DNA of 64,000 bases from Lamellibrachia columna (lineage: Eukaryota > Annelida > Polychaeta > Sabellida > Siboglinidae): the NCBI GenBank assembly GCA_963662155.1, contig OY759261.1:70903669-70967668 (forward strand), written 5' to 3'. Numbering within the stretch: position 1 is the stretch's first letter; every line of letters begins with the position of its first letter. A program made the translations under genes and the position numbers. A model generated the notes under the pieces. That model searched no databases, was not told where the DNA came from, and worked only from the letters and a program-made list of their open reading frames with translations. Below are positions 1 to 11,687 of the stretch, piece after piece.

Positions 1-560
1 ACTGAACATACTGCTTTGAGCGTATAACCGCAGTGTTTAGAACATGACCACTGAACATACTGCTTTGAGCGTATAACCGTAGTGTTTAGAACGTGACCAC
101 TGAACAGACTGTTTTGAGCATATGACCGTAGTGTTTAGAACGTGACCACTGTTTTGAGCGTATAACCGTAGTGCTTAGAACGTGACCACTGAACAGACTG
201 TTTTGAGCATATAATCGTAGTTTTTAGAACGTGGCCACTGAAAAAACTGTGTTGAGCGTATAACCGTAGTGTTTAGGACGTGACCACTGAACATACTGTT
301 TTGGGCGTATAACCGTAGTGTTTAGAACGTGACCACTGAACAAACTGTTTTGAGCGTATAACCGTAGTGTCTAGAACGTGACCACTGAACAGACTGTTTT
401 GAGCGTATAATCGTAGTTTTTAGAACGTGGCCACTGAAAAAAAACTGTGTTGAGCGTATAACCGTAGTGTTGAGAACGTGGCCACTGAACAGACTGTTAT
501 GAGCGTATAACCGTAGTGTTTAGAATGTGGCTACTGAACAGACTGTTTTGGGCGTACGTT
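1..560. repeat. 49-bp minisatellite, truncated by window edge
   Basis: About eleven head-to-tail copies of a 49-bp unit containing ACTGAACA and GAGCGTATAACCGTAGTG. Copies differ by substitutions and small indels; one near 149 lacks part of the unit. The array is already in progress at base 1, so its true length is unknown. The last copy decays around 540-600 into a partial unit. No coding potential is visible. Confidence 0.93.
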
Positions 561-769
561 GAAATCACGACCGTAGTGTTTTTGAGAAGTAGTGTTTTTA
601 ACTTATTACACATGCGGTTAAACCAGTAATTACAATGAATGTTCTACGATGTAATGCTATCAGACATATAGTCAGCCTACCCGGCATCGGATTCCTTGAA
701 TAAAACTCTCGTCGCTGCTTCATTTCGTCTACAAAACAAAAAACAAGATCGAAGATTCATAAGCAGTAA

Positions 770-975
<206 letters not shown>

Positions 976-1022
976 ACAATATGGGTATACTGCAGTCGTT
1001 GCAAGCGGAAATCATTTACGTG

Positions 1023-1076
1023 CGTTCGTGCCTGCGTGTGCGTCAGCACGTGCTGACGCGCACGCAGGCACGAACG
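1023..1076. repeat. 54-bp near-perfect palindrome, no spacer
   Basis: Two 27-nt arms meet between 1049 and 1050 at GCAC|GTGC. The left arm begins CGTTCGTGCCTGCG and the right arm ends CGCAGGCACGAACG, with one mismatch between arms. It is strongly CG-rich next to the (TA)n tract and could extrude as a cruciform. No flanking target duplication is clear. Confidence 0.9.
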
Positions 1077-1079
1077 TAC

Positions 1080-2660
1080 GCAAACATAGCCATTTAAAAC
1101 GGGCACATTATGCTCGAGCGTATACATTCAAATGTTCAAATAGACGGTCGAGCACGCGTAGCCAGAAAATCAATGTCTCAAGAAGTTCAAGATCTACCCA
1201 CAAGATGGCACGCCAGTACGGTGTGCAGCGTTTGGTTAGAATCAATACCACTGACGTCACGCCACACGAGATCACGCAAAGGTCAAGTGGAATGATTTAT
1301 GTGGCTGGTAAAAACCACCGCTATACACGTCACGGTTTAAGTGACGCCTTCCGGCAAACGGCATCAATATGTATTTAACGTGTTCGCGAAAACGTTGTAT
1401 GCACTACAGGTAGTATAGGATATCAGTGATATCTATCAAACCTGCTGTGAATAACACGGCCATGGACCACTGAGCGTGCAAAGTTATTGCAGGGAATCAC
1501 ACACACAACGGGTGGCCAAACGTTTATAGTAGAAGTCTTGTAAGAATATCGTAATTGTAGAAATGTGGGTACATTATTTTCAGGATCCGATATAGAGGAC
1601 CCCATGTTTTGACACTATTGACCGCTACTGTTTCATGAAACGTATCGGGTTGCGATCTCATTTGCTTGCAAATCTATACCAACGCCTTTATAAACGTACA
1701 CATTTAAATACTACAAAATATGTCGTATAGGTAAGCCCGATAGTTTCTAGATTGTTGATCAGTATAGCTATAATACGTATTCACAAAACATACAACTTTG
1801 TTAAACTGAACTTCGATAACTCGAATACCCATCATAACTCGAACCGTGATCGCGGTCCCGCCAGGATACATTGTCTTGTGTACACGTGACCCCGTGTAAA
1901 CGTGTCCCCGTGTAAACGAGTCCCCTCCGGAAATGAGTCCCCACTGTAAACGAGTCCCCTGTGTAAAGTTCTGTAAACACGACTTAATTACCAACATACG
2001 GGTAACTGGGGGCGTTCCCCAGTCCTTTACCTTCGAGTTAAGTCTTACTGTAGTTATACATGTACTTACTGGTAAAGAGCCCAGGAACCAACTTATAGAC
2101 CAAGTCTTGTAGTGTCTGGTCGGTACTGAAATCAGAAACACGTTCATGACGTTACCCGAATCGTTACGCTATGTTACATTACGTTGCAAAGTTGCAATAA
2201 AACCAATCGTTTAAAACCCGAGATTTTGTGTCAACAAATAACTACGTATAAACTTGTTTTGTGTGAATCGAAATAAGCCGGGTTATCACGTTAAAACAAT
2301 ATCTAGTCGTATTACAACGTCAGAGTTCATAATAGTTATAGAAAACATTTACAATAATGCTATGTTGTATTGCAAAAACATACGATTCATTACAACACTT
2401 TCAGTGTAACTGTTTTGTTGAAAGAAGATAACCTTAAAACAACAGACGATGAGACATCAAATAAACTTGTTATTTTGCCAGAAAGAGGACTAGTTTAGTA
2501 AACAAAGGCCAAAATATGTTATATAAGTTGATCTTGGACGCAAACAGCCTGGCCATATCGCATTGACAAATTTAGGTGTATAGAAATATATTTTCATTTG
2601 GCGAGCGAATTTTGTTAGATTTTGACACTCGTGACCAACAGTATGGCGCGGCACATGACA
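1080..2660. other. Low-repeat intergenic stretch
   Basis: No gene recognised. Around 1858-1975 there are five or six degenerate copies of a motif like GTGTAAACGAGTCCCC. A 147-codon frame on the minus strand (1704-2147) overlaps that motif and matches no family I know, so I do not call it a gene. From 2160 to 2660 the sequence is AT-rich with nothing recognisable. Confidence 0.5.
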
Positions 2661-2779
2661 TTAAGACGTGTTCAGCAAGGTTTTCCTAGTAAACCACTGG
2701 CGTGATATTCTTAATTGTAGTAGCAAATGGTTATGTTTTAGTGACTCTTTTAGGTGCATAGAACGGAAACCTTTTAATA

Positions 2780-2845
2780 TGTATCGATTGTTTAGGGGAA
2801 GACGTGGGAATGAGTATCGATTGTTTAGGGGAAGACGTGGGAATG
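2780..2845. repeat. 33-bp tandem duplication
   Basis: Two adjacent identical copies of a 33-bp unit (TATCGATTGTTTAGGGGAAG and onward). Because 33 is a multiple of 3, the duplication keeps frames open, giving short overlapping open frames between 2660 and 3040 that I do not recognise. Confidence 0.85.
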
Positions 2846-3109
2846 CAGTCTGGAGAGCTGCATATGGCAATGAGGGACATAGATGTCTGGAAACAGACGG
2901 TTGGATCCACAGAGTTCGACCCCAATGGCCGACGTGAGAGAGCAAGTGATTTCAAACAAAGCGGCAAAATAACAATCGATACGTGACTTGCCTCCAATGT
3001 CGTCGACCGCGATACTGTGTACTGCCAACTGTGACTCACAAATGAAACAATGCTATTTACCGTATGTTAAGCAGCGGCCTCGTCTTGTGCACTTGGACGT
3101 CGCAGATGG

Positions 3110-4445
3110 GACAATACTTGCTGGACTCGAGGTACCGCACGATGCACGTCTTACAGACTGGAAACAGAACGAAAACAACACTGTACACCACGCTCGTCGA
3201 CCCAGACAATACTTGCTGGACTCGAGGTACGGCACGATGCACGTCTTACAGACTGGAAACAGAACGAAAACAACACTGTACACCACGCTCGTCGACCCAG
3301 ACAATACTTGCTGGACTCGAGGTACGGCACGATGCACGTCTTACAGACTGGAAACAGAACGAAAACAACACTGTACACCACGCTCGTCGACCCAGACAAT
3401 ACTTGCTGGACTCGAGGTACCGCACGATGCACGTCTTACAGACTGGAAACAGAACGAAAACAACACTATACACTAGGCTCGTCGACCCAGACAATACTTG
3501 CTGGACTCGAGGTACGGCACGATGCACGTCTTACAGACTGGAAACAGAACGAAAACAACACTGTACACTACGCTCGTCGACCCAGACAATACTGGCTGGA
3601 CTCGAGGTACCGCACGATGCACGTCTTACAAACTGGAAACAGAACGAAAACAACACTGTACACCACGCTCGTCGACCCAGACAATACTTGCTGGACTCGA
3701 GGTACCGCACGATGCACGTCTTACAGACTGGAAACAGAACGAAAACAACACTATACACTAGGCTCGTCGACCCAGACAATACTTGCTGGACTCGAGGTAC
3801 CGCACGATGCACGTCTTACAGACTGGAAACAGAACGAAAACAACACTGTACACTAGGCTCGTCGACCCAGACAATACTTGCTGGACTCGAGGTACGGCAC
3901 GATGTACGTCTTACAGACTGGAAACAGAACGAAAACAACACTGTACACCACGCTCGTCGACCCAGACAATACTTGCTGGACTCGAGGTACCGCACGATGC
4001 ACGTCTTACAGACTGGAAACAGAACGAAAACAACACTGTACACCACGCTCGTCGACCCAGACAATACTGGCTGGACTCGAGGTACGGCACGATGCACGTC
4101 TTACAGACTGGAAACAGAACGAAAACAACACTGTACACCACGCTCGTCGACCCAGACAATACTTGCTGGACTCGAGGTACCGCACGATGTACGTCTTACA
4201 GACTGGAAACAGAACGAAAACAACACTATACACTAGGCTCGTCGACCCAGACAATACTTGCTGGACTCGAGGTACGGCACGATGTACGTCTTACAGACTG
4301 GAAACAGAACGAAAACAACACTGTACACCACGCTCGTCGACCCAGACAATACTTGCTGGACTCGAGGTACCGCACGATGCACGTCTTACAGACTGGAAAC
4401 AGAACGAAAACAACACTGTACACTAGGCTCGTCGACCCAGACAAT
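3110..4445. repeat. 95-bp minisatellite, about 14 copies
   Basis: Fourteen nearly identical head-to-tail copies of a 95-bp unit (starts GACAATACTTGCTGGACTCG, contains GAAACAGAACGAAAACAACA). Variants alternate at a few positions, for example CCGCACG/CGGCACG and CACCACGCTC/CACTAGGCTC. The unit is open in all three forward frames and, since 95 is not a multiple of 3, the frame rotates each copy; this creates a 390-codon frame that is not a gene. The right end passes into unique sequence at ACAATGGGTTTG. Confidence 0.96.
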
Positions 4446-4690
4446 GGGTTTGACATTGTCGAGTTGGCAGATGAAAGACTATCGGAGTTGCTGTTAAAGC
4501 TACTAAAGCCAGGTTGTCCTGATGCGTTCGTCGACGTGGTGTATCAGCTTCGTATTGGAGGACAGACCATTAATTCATTTCCAGGTTCATGTCATACGAA
4601 TAAACTGTCAGTGAGTTTGACGAACAGCGAGCGAAAAGCGGTTTCGGGCACCAATCTCCCTCCCACACAGTGTGCATAATCTGATATTGG
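4446..4690 (+). other. Unique stretch with short unrecognised open frame
   Basis: Immediately right of the 95-bp array a frame stays open to 4679 for about 77 codons, with a leucine-rich stretch (ELADERLSELLLKLLKPG). I do not recognise a family. It could be a decayed exon or chance; no splice signals were convincingly identified. Confidence 0.2.
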
Positions 4691-4694
4691 TGGA

Positions 4695-5025
4695 GTGTAG
4701 ACTTCCGTCGACTACAATGATTCAGTATCCTCTATTAGCTTGTTACACATACAGACTGTCTCCACCTTCCCCGTAACGCATTTTTGAACGGGGATATAGA
4801 CATATTTGAGGACATATTTTGCGCCATTTGAAAGGGAGCATCTTGTATATTGATTTTCTGGATAAAAAATTCAGAATTTGAAAAATGTTGTCCAGCAGGT
4901 TGAAGAAAAATAAATGTTAACGCATAACTGATTTTCAGTATATTCAAAATATACATTTACGAACCATTAAACAGTTAACAGTTTTGCCTTTGGGACAATA
5001 AATAGTGATCTGACCCCTCTACGCG
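4695..5025 (-). mobile_element. Dispersed element F2, copy 1 (minus)
   Basis: On the minus strand this matches the segment at 22916-23045. Shared features are TTCAACCTGCT / GTCAACCTGCT, AAAATCAATATACAAGATGC / AAAATCAACATACAAGATGC and CTTTCAAATGGC. The outer end carries GGGTCAGATCACTATTTATT (read on the minus strand), which resembles the reverse complement of the far end of the 23-kb copy (GGGTCAGACCACTAATTTAC). This suggests terminal inverted repeats of a non-autonomous DNA transposon. There is no protein. Confidence 0.65.
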
Positions 5026-5420
5026 AGTGAGTGCGACAAACTGCATGTATTGGCCGAATGCGGAGACAGCCGACGGAGACAGCCGACTGATGCCGACATA
5101 CAATGGCGTATGACACCTTCCCCAGTCATAGACGTCGTCAGACTGGTTAATCCGACAGACGGGACGACTCAGTCAGTCGCTGTGAATCGATCGCACCACG
5201 TCTGGAACACGCGGATTTCTCGTCCTGTGGCCCCATTTAAGTCCGGCTGGACGGACACAGGAGTAGCATGACACGGACAGGAGGCATAACACGGAATATG
5301 AGTAGCATAATCATGGACACGAGTAGCATAATCACGGACACACAGAAGATTCACGGAAATGTATGTTGATCGCAAGTATGAAGATTATTAAAATTGGATC
5401 GCAATTATTAGCCAGACGCC
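5026..5420. other. Unique stretch with short degenerate repeats
   Basis: Holds a short duplicated GGAGACAGCCGAC motif (5060-5090) and degenerate GAGTAGCATAATCACGGACA-like units (5260-5345). These grade into the array that follows. No gene seen. Confidence 0.55.
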
Positions 5421-6197
5421 GAGAATCACATACACAGCGAGGGAATCACGGACACACACCGAGAGAATCACGGACACACACCGAGAGAATCACGGACACA
5501 CACCGAGAGAATCACGTGCATACACCGAGAGAATCACGGACACACACACGTACGCACGCACGTACGCACGCAAGCACACACACACGTACACACACCGAGA
5601 GAATCGCGGGCACACAACGAGAGAATCATGTACAGACACCGAGACAATCACGGACATGCACCGCGAGAATCACGTACATACATCGAGAGAATCACGTACA
5701 GACACCGAGACAATCACGGATATGCACCGCGAGAATCACGTACACACATCGAGAGAATCACGGACACACGTCCAGAGAATAACAGGCGGACACCGAGAGA
5801 ATCATTTACATGCATCGAGAGAATCACGGACACACGTCCAGAGAATAACGGACATACACCGAGAGAATCACGGAAACACACCAAGATAATCACGGAAACC
5901 CAGCGAGATAATCATGTACAGATACCGAGACAATCGCGGACATGCACCGAGAGAATCACGTACATACATCGAGATAATTACGGACACACGTCCATAGAAT
6001 AACGGACAGACACCGAGAGAATCACGGACACACACCAAGATAATCACGGAAACCCAGCGAGATAATCATGTACAGACACCGAGACAATCGCGGACATGCA
6101 CCGAGAGAATCACGTACATACATCGAGATAATTACGGACACACGTCCAGAGAATAACGGACAGACACCGAGAGAATCACGGACACGAGAGAATCATA
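5421..6197. repeat. Degenerate ~22-bp minisatellite with higher-order structure
   Basis: Roughly 35 degenerate units built on CGGACACACACCGAGAGAAT, differing in spacer (ACATACATC, CAGACACC, ACACGTCC). Larger blocks recur: the stretch around 5880-6000 is nearly repeated at 6045-6165. The HRENH-type open frames across it are artefacts. Confidence 0.92.
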
Positions 6198-6452
6198 TAA
6201 CATGATTTTACGATGTCTACGATCATAGAGCGGACGTGCGCTATGTGTTCGCGTGGCGCCTCTTACATTGGTCCTCACCTCACTGTCAGACAGTTAGAAG
6301 AGAGTATTGTGTGTTAGTCCGAGGCGAGGTAACGTACACGCAGCGTCTCGTACACGCACAGTCAACACCCCCACCGCAGACAGACGTGTGAAACAGCAGC
6401 AGAATCTCGTTGACCGAGAAAGTCCATACTATAAATGCTAGGCGGTGTGCTC

Positions 6453-6695
6453 GTGAGTGAGTGACTGACTGAGTAAGTGAGTGAGTGAGTGAGTGAGTGA
6501 CTGAGTGAGTGACTGAGTGAGTGAGTGACTGACTGAGTGACTGACTGACTGAGTGAGTGACTGAGTGACTGACTGACTGAGTGAGTGACTGAGTGAGTGA
6601 CTGAGTGACTAACTGACTGAGTGAGTGACTGACTGACTGAGTGACTGACTGACTGAGTGAGTGAGTGAGTGAGTGAGTGAGTGAGTGAGTGAGTG
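6453..6695. repeat. (GAGT/GACT)n tetranucleotide array
   Basis: About 240 bp of GTGA/GTGAC tetranucleotides (GAGTGAGTGACTGAGT). It yields a serine/histidine-rich frame on the minus strand (6362-6949) that is not a gene. Confidence 0.95.
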
Positions 6696-6699
6696 CCTG

Positions 6700-7985
6700 G
6701 CTGAGACTTACACGAATGGAGACACTCTATGATGGTCGTCGCGTCGACGTAGTACCCCCCGCACAGCACACACACGAGGTGGGGGTTGAGCTCCGACAAC
6801 TCGAGTCTCGTCGTCCGATGCATCCTGCTCAACAGACAACAACCGACCATCTCAGCTACTTCCCGGGCAACCCGAGCGAACACCGAAACGTTTATGTATA
6901 TAGTAGTTGATAAACTATTTGATTCCCCGCTTTGTGTAAACAGAAACATTCACCTTATGGTTACAACAGGAATACATTGTTTTTATATTCTCTCAAATGA
7001 CGGTTACTGTTACGTAGATTGACGGTGTAAGATGTTAAACCAAATATAACCACTCTGAACTATATTATTTTATACGGATAAAAATAACAAAATGTTAATT
7101 ACAATAATACAAGTGTAAAGACAATCTAATTACAATAATACAAGTGTAAAGACAACCTAATTAAATAATACAAGTGTAAAGACAACCTAATTAAATAATT
7201 ATATACGTCGCCACTTAATGGTGTATATAACGATATAATCATCAGCACTTCATGTTGTGTGATCATAACGGTAAGTCACGTGGTAGTGCTTAGCTGTAGA
7301 GACATTGAGGAATTAAACTTTTTTATTATTTTAAATATATTATTCCCGTGGCTTAGGACAACGCAGTGCAGGTCATTTGCTTACAATCACGATCGAGGGC
7401 AATAACCTATAATGTAATGTAATGTAATGTAATGTAATGTAATGTAATGTAATGTAATGTGATGTGACGTGACGTGACGTGGCGGGGCGTAACGTAACAT
7501 AATACAACATTATAGTATGCAATATATAATTAATAATAATGCAATTATAAACATCGAGGGCGTTGCCGCTCTCCTTGTAGCAGCCGAGAGAGCGGCGTTA
7601 TTAGCGGCTAAGTGTAATAGCAGCATAATATATGTAAGTGGTGCAAACTTCGTAGCAGCTAAACTAATCCTAATGTATAAATAACCTGTGTTTATCTTCT
7701 CGGCGATAACATTACCGCAAACACACGAGAATACTGTGAACAGCGCCATAATTACGTCAAGTGCAATGCTCGACACATAACAACGACGACACATAACAAC
7801 GACGACACATAACAAACGTCCGGTTTTACGTCACAAACCGGAATCTCTATCATTATAATAATTAATTAAGTCCAGCAAATACGCATTTCCAGTATTTAAC
7901 ACAACGTATTTAAGCAAATACAGCAATTTAATAGATCATCATATATTTGTTTCTTGCCATAATTTCTTATGTTTCGCGCCGTACA
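6700..7985. other. AT-rich intergenic stretch with small tandem repeats
   Basis: No gene recognised. Contains three ~31-bp units with AATACAAGTGTAAAGACAA at about 7096-7199, an (AATGT)n pentanucleotide tract at 7411-7503 that degrades to GACGT, and two to three copies of AACAACGACGACACAT near 7782-7815. Confidence 0.75.
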
Positions 7986-7987
7986 TG

Positions 7988-9754
7988 TAAAGGTCTTTTA
8001 TCAATTCGATGTTTTCACCTATCTTGTTTCAGACCCATTTCGCTAAAAATCAAACCTACCTAGTGTCCACTACGACATGTTAGCTCTAGTGTCCACTACG
8101 ACATGTTAGCTCTAGTGTCCACTACGACATGCTAGCTCTAGTGTCCACTGCGACACGCTAGCTCTAGTGTCCACTACGACATGTTAGCTCTAGTGTCCAC
8201 TACGACATGCTAGCTCTAGTGTCCACTACGACACTCTAGCTCTAGTGTCCACTACGACATGTTAGCTCTAGTGTCCACTACGACATGTTAGCTCTAGTGT
8301 CCACTACGACATGCTAGCTCTAGTGTCCACTACGACACGCTAGCTCTAGTGTCCACTACGACAGGCTAGCTCTAGTGTCCACTACGACATGTTAGCTCTA
8401 GTGTCCACTACGACATGCTAGCTCTAGTGTCCACTGCGACACGCTAGCTCTAGTGTCCACTACGACATGTTAGCTCTAGTGTCCACTACGACATGCTAGC
8501 TCTAGTGTCCACTACGACACTCTAGCTCTAGTGTCCACTACGACATGTTAGCTCTAGTGTCCACTACGACATGTTAGCTCTAGTGTCCACTACGACATGC
8601 TAGCTCTAGTGTCCACTACGACACGCTAGCTCTAGTGTCCACTACGACACGCTAGCTCTAGTGTCCACTACGACATGTTAGCTCTAGTGTCCACTACGGC
8701 ACGCTAGCTCTAGTGTCCACTACGACATGCTAGCTCTAGTGTCCACTACGACACGCTAGCTCTAGTGTCCACTACGACATGTTAGCTCTAGTGTCCACTA
8801 CGACACGCTAGCTCTAGTGTCCACTACGGCACGCTAGCTCTAGTGTCCACTACGACATGCTAGCTGTAGTATCCGCTGCGACACGCTAGCTCTAGTGTCC
8901 ACTACGACATGTTAGCTCTAGTGTCCACTACGGCACGCTAGCTCTAGTGTCCACTACGACATGTTAGCTCTAGTGTCCACTACGGCACGCTAGCTCTAGT
9001 GTCCACTACGACATGCTAGCTCTAGTGTCCACTACGACATGTTAGCTCTAGTGTCCACTACGGCATTCTAGCTCTAGTGTCCACTGCGACACGCTAGCTC
9101 TAGTGTCCACCACGACACGCTAGCTCTAGTGTCCACTACGACATGTTAGCTCTAGTGTCCACTACGGCACGCTAGCTCTAGTGTCCACTACGACATGCCA
9201 GCTCTAGTATCCACTACGGCACGCTAGCTCTAGTGTCCACTACGACATGTTAGCTCTAGTGTCCACTACGACATGTTAGCTCTAGTGTCCACTACGGCAC
9301 GCTAGCTCTAGTGTCCACTACGACATGCTAGCTCTAGTGTCCACTACGACATGTTAGCTCTAGTGTCCACTACGGCATTCTAGCTCTAGTGTCCACTACG
9401 ACATGCCAGCTCTAGTATCCACTACGACATGCTAGCTCTAGTGTCCACTACGACACGCTAGCTCTAGTGTCCACTACGACACGCTAGCTCTAGTGTCCAC
9501 TACGACATGCTAGCTCTAGTGTCCACTAGTGCAACTGTTTTATTTAGTTTTGATGAAAACTAAATACTATGACGTAAGAGTATTCACAGTTTTGCAAGTA
9601 ACCCGATCTAACGACCAACGGAATTATTTCGCTATATGCATTATTTTATTAAACCGACTGGGCGTGTCACTATAAACTATTCACACACTTCTTATAGGCA
9701 CATCAACGAACCTGATTCGCGATGGGCTCAATAATTTTAGGAGGGAGCTTTAAT
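7988..9754 (+). mobile_element. Dispersed element F1, copy A (expanded by 26-bp array)
   Basis: The left end (TAAAGGTCTTTTATCAATTC, then TCAAACCTACCTAGTGTCCA) matches copy B at 17352. The right part (CCCGATCTAACGACC, CTATTCACACACT, ACGAACCTGATTC, GGGAGCTTTAAT) matches copies B and C. The ends form imperfect terminal inverted repeats: TTAAAGGT.CTT at the left and AAG..GCTTTAA at the right. Between them sits the 26-bp array. Without the array the element is roughly 330 bp. It carries no protein, consistent with a non-autonomous DNA transposon. Confidence 0.75.
8061..9527. repeat. 26-bp minisatellite, ~56 copies, inside F1 copy A
   Basis: About 56 head-to-tail copies of a 26-bp unit (TAGCTCTAGTGTCCACTACG plus a variable ACATGT / ACATGC / ACACGC / ACACTC / GGCACGC end). 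The order of variants repeats with an 11-unit (286-bp) period early in the array: the rare CACTGCGACACG variant occurs at both 8147 and 8433. Later, rare variants recur at 8- or 12-unit spacing. A single copy of the same segment is present in F1 copy B near 17428. Confidence 0.95.
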
Positions 9755-9798
9755 AGAACAACTGCAACGATAAACGCATCACTCAATCCGATCATCAC

Positions 9799-9826
9799 CA
9801 TACACCAATCAGTGGCCTGATACCCC

Positions 9827-9918
<92 letters not shown>

Positions 9919-9946
9919 GGGGTATCAGGCCACTGATTGGTGTATG
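9799..9946. mobile_element. 148-bp perfect palindrome with (TA)n core, MITE-like
   Basis: The arms CATACACCAATCAGTGGCCT... and ...AGGCCACTGATTGGTGTATG are exact reverse complements over about 31 non-TA bases, enclosing roughly 85 bp of (TA)n. Symmetry stops exactly at 9799/9946. Read as TA + CACCAATC...GATTGGTG + TA, it fits a short Tc1/mariner-type miniature element with a TA target duplication. It encodes nothing. Confidence 0.8.
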
Positions 9947-10385
9947 AGCTGTTTCTGTTAATCGGAGCCAAGGAAAACACCCTGAATTGTGCAAGTCAAC
10001 CACCAGTTAGGCGCCTGAACCCGAGCCAGGCCATTGAACAGACCAGACCGCGGCTTTTAGGAACCCAGACACATCGGCGCAGACGGTATTGATCGGCGCA
10101 AACATAGCACCGCTCTAGCCGGGGACATCAACGATAATATGTTCTGTCTCAAACGGAATCGTTTAAGGCCCATTTTCACAAGACGCTGAGTGAAACCGCG
10201 TGTTTTTTTTTGTCCATTAAAATGCGACACACGCCCGCACGTGCACGCAGTGACGCGGACATGCATGCGCATAAACGTGCATGCCCAACCAAATATGTTT
10301 TATAAGTAATACGTTTTTTACATATTGAATGGTCGTGAAGATATTGGTAGAAATTCAACAAGTATTGGATTCAATTGAGAAAGTA
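9947..10385. other. Low-repeat intergenic stretch
   Basis: No gene or repeat family recognised. It lies between the palindrome and the CR1 tail and includes a T9 run at 10203 and a short CATGC-rich patch near 10261-10284. Confidence 0.5.
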
Positions 10386-10387
10386 TT

Positions 10388-10690
10388 CGAACGAGAGGGT
10401 CCACATGGCAGCATTAGTGAAGCAACAGTGTAGGTTGGATATGAGAATACACTCGTTCTCCCAGAGAACGATGAAGGAATTGAACAAATTATCTGCTGAT
10501 TGTGTTAATGCTAGCAGTGTGAATATGTTTAAAACCAACTTGACAGATATCTGATCAAGGCGGGCTGTACGTATATAGACTCTCGGTAAACCAATGGCTT
10601 CCTTGTCCACTTGGCACCTGGAGTTTGTAACTTTGGATGGTAGCCTCGTTAAATCTTGTTAAACCGTACAGACTCTTGTGAAATATTGTT
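10388..10690 (+). mobile_element. CR1-type LINE 3' tail relic
   Basis: A plus-strand frame from about 10390 to 10553 reads like the C-terminus of the larger CR1 element: AALVKQQCRLDMRIHSFSQR, then DCVNASSVNMFK and a stop. The following untranslated part shares AATGGCTTCCTTGTCCACTT and GTTAAATCTTGTTAAA with the 3' end of the copy at 11572-14938. It is a 5'-truncated dead copy lying tail-to-tail with that element. Confidence 0.88.
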
Positions 10691-11571
10691 AATTCAGGTA
10701 ATATCAATTCTCTCAATTATCTGGTTGTGGCAAATTGTCAACGTTGCATGTGGCTGTATATGTACGTAACTACAAGCTACCCACTACGGTGACGATTTGA
10801 AGACAAGAATAATTGAGTCGGAGTGATTAAAATCCGTGGTATTGAAAGGGTTAATCCCCATTACAACGCCAACGGCTTGCATTAGAGAAATACCACTTTG
10901 GAATTCTATATTTCATATATAATGAAAGTATCAAACCGCAATGCATTCTGTAGCGTGCGCAGCAGAACAATATACCCACGGGCAGCTGATAGAACATACA
11001 AAGTAACGTGACACAAAGTCATGTGGTATGCTCTTTACTGCTGCTGTGGAGAGTATTGCGGTTTATGGATAGGAAGACTGGATAATATCAAAGACAGACA
11101 CATAGATGGTTGCTATGCTGGAACTCTTCGAAGGTTCTACTCAACATCATATATATGGCATATCATGTTACCAACGTTACCAGCACAACTGTGCTGGTAA
11201 GCGTTGGAAAACTTTAGAAGACGTTGGTTGGTTAGCATTAGATGGACGATGCCTATGAAGACGAGACGACGTTGTACCAGGACACGTGTCATCGGGGAAC
11301 GTCAAGTGGGCAGACGCACACAACCGCTGGGCAATTGGTGACAACCGTACAAGACCAGACGACCAGACGGGACAGTGGAGCCTCTGGTGACGCCCTGACG
11401 ATGCTGACGACGTCGATATTGACGACATGTCGGCACACTGTCGACTCAGTCGCTCCCGTCTTTCTAATGAATACCCAGGACGGCCAACAATGCTTTGGGG
11501 GATTACCCTAGCGGTCTTTAGGGAAAGTAAACCAAATGAAATGTACCGCATTTTAACAGACGACTAAGTAC
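10691..11571. other. Intergenic stretch between two CR1 tails
   Basis: No gene recognised. A small hairpin (TACCAGCACA-AC-TGTGCTGGTA) is at about 11178-11203. A GAC-rich segment (11250-11450) opens frames on both strands that I do not recognise. Confidence 0.5.
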
Positions 11572-11687
11572 CTTATTTAACAAGATTTAACAAGATTTAA
11601 CAAGATTGCCATCCGAAACAACAAGTTCCAGATGGCAAAGTGGACAAGGAAGCCATTGGCTTATCGAGAGTCCAACAATTTTCTCAT

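Noticed and set aside
1704..2147. 147-codon minus frame
   Set aside because: Overlaps degenerate GTGTAAACGAGTCCCC repeats; no recognisable domain, signal peptide or splice context.
3064..4679. 390- and 298-codon plus-strand frames
   Set aside because: Produced by the stop-free 95-bp tandem unit cycling through all three frames; the encoded sequence is purely repetitive.
6362..6949. 195-codon minus frame, Ser/His/Leu-rich
   Set aside because: Driven by GAGT/GACT tetranucleotides; no conserved domain in the ends.
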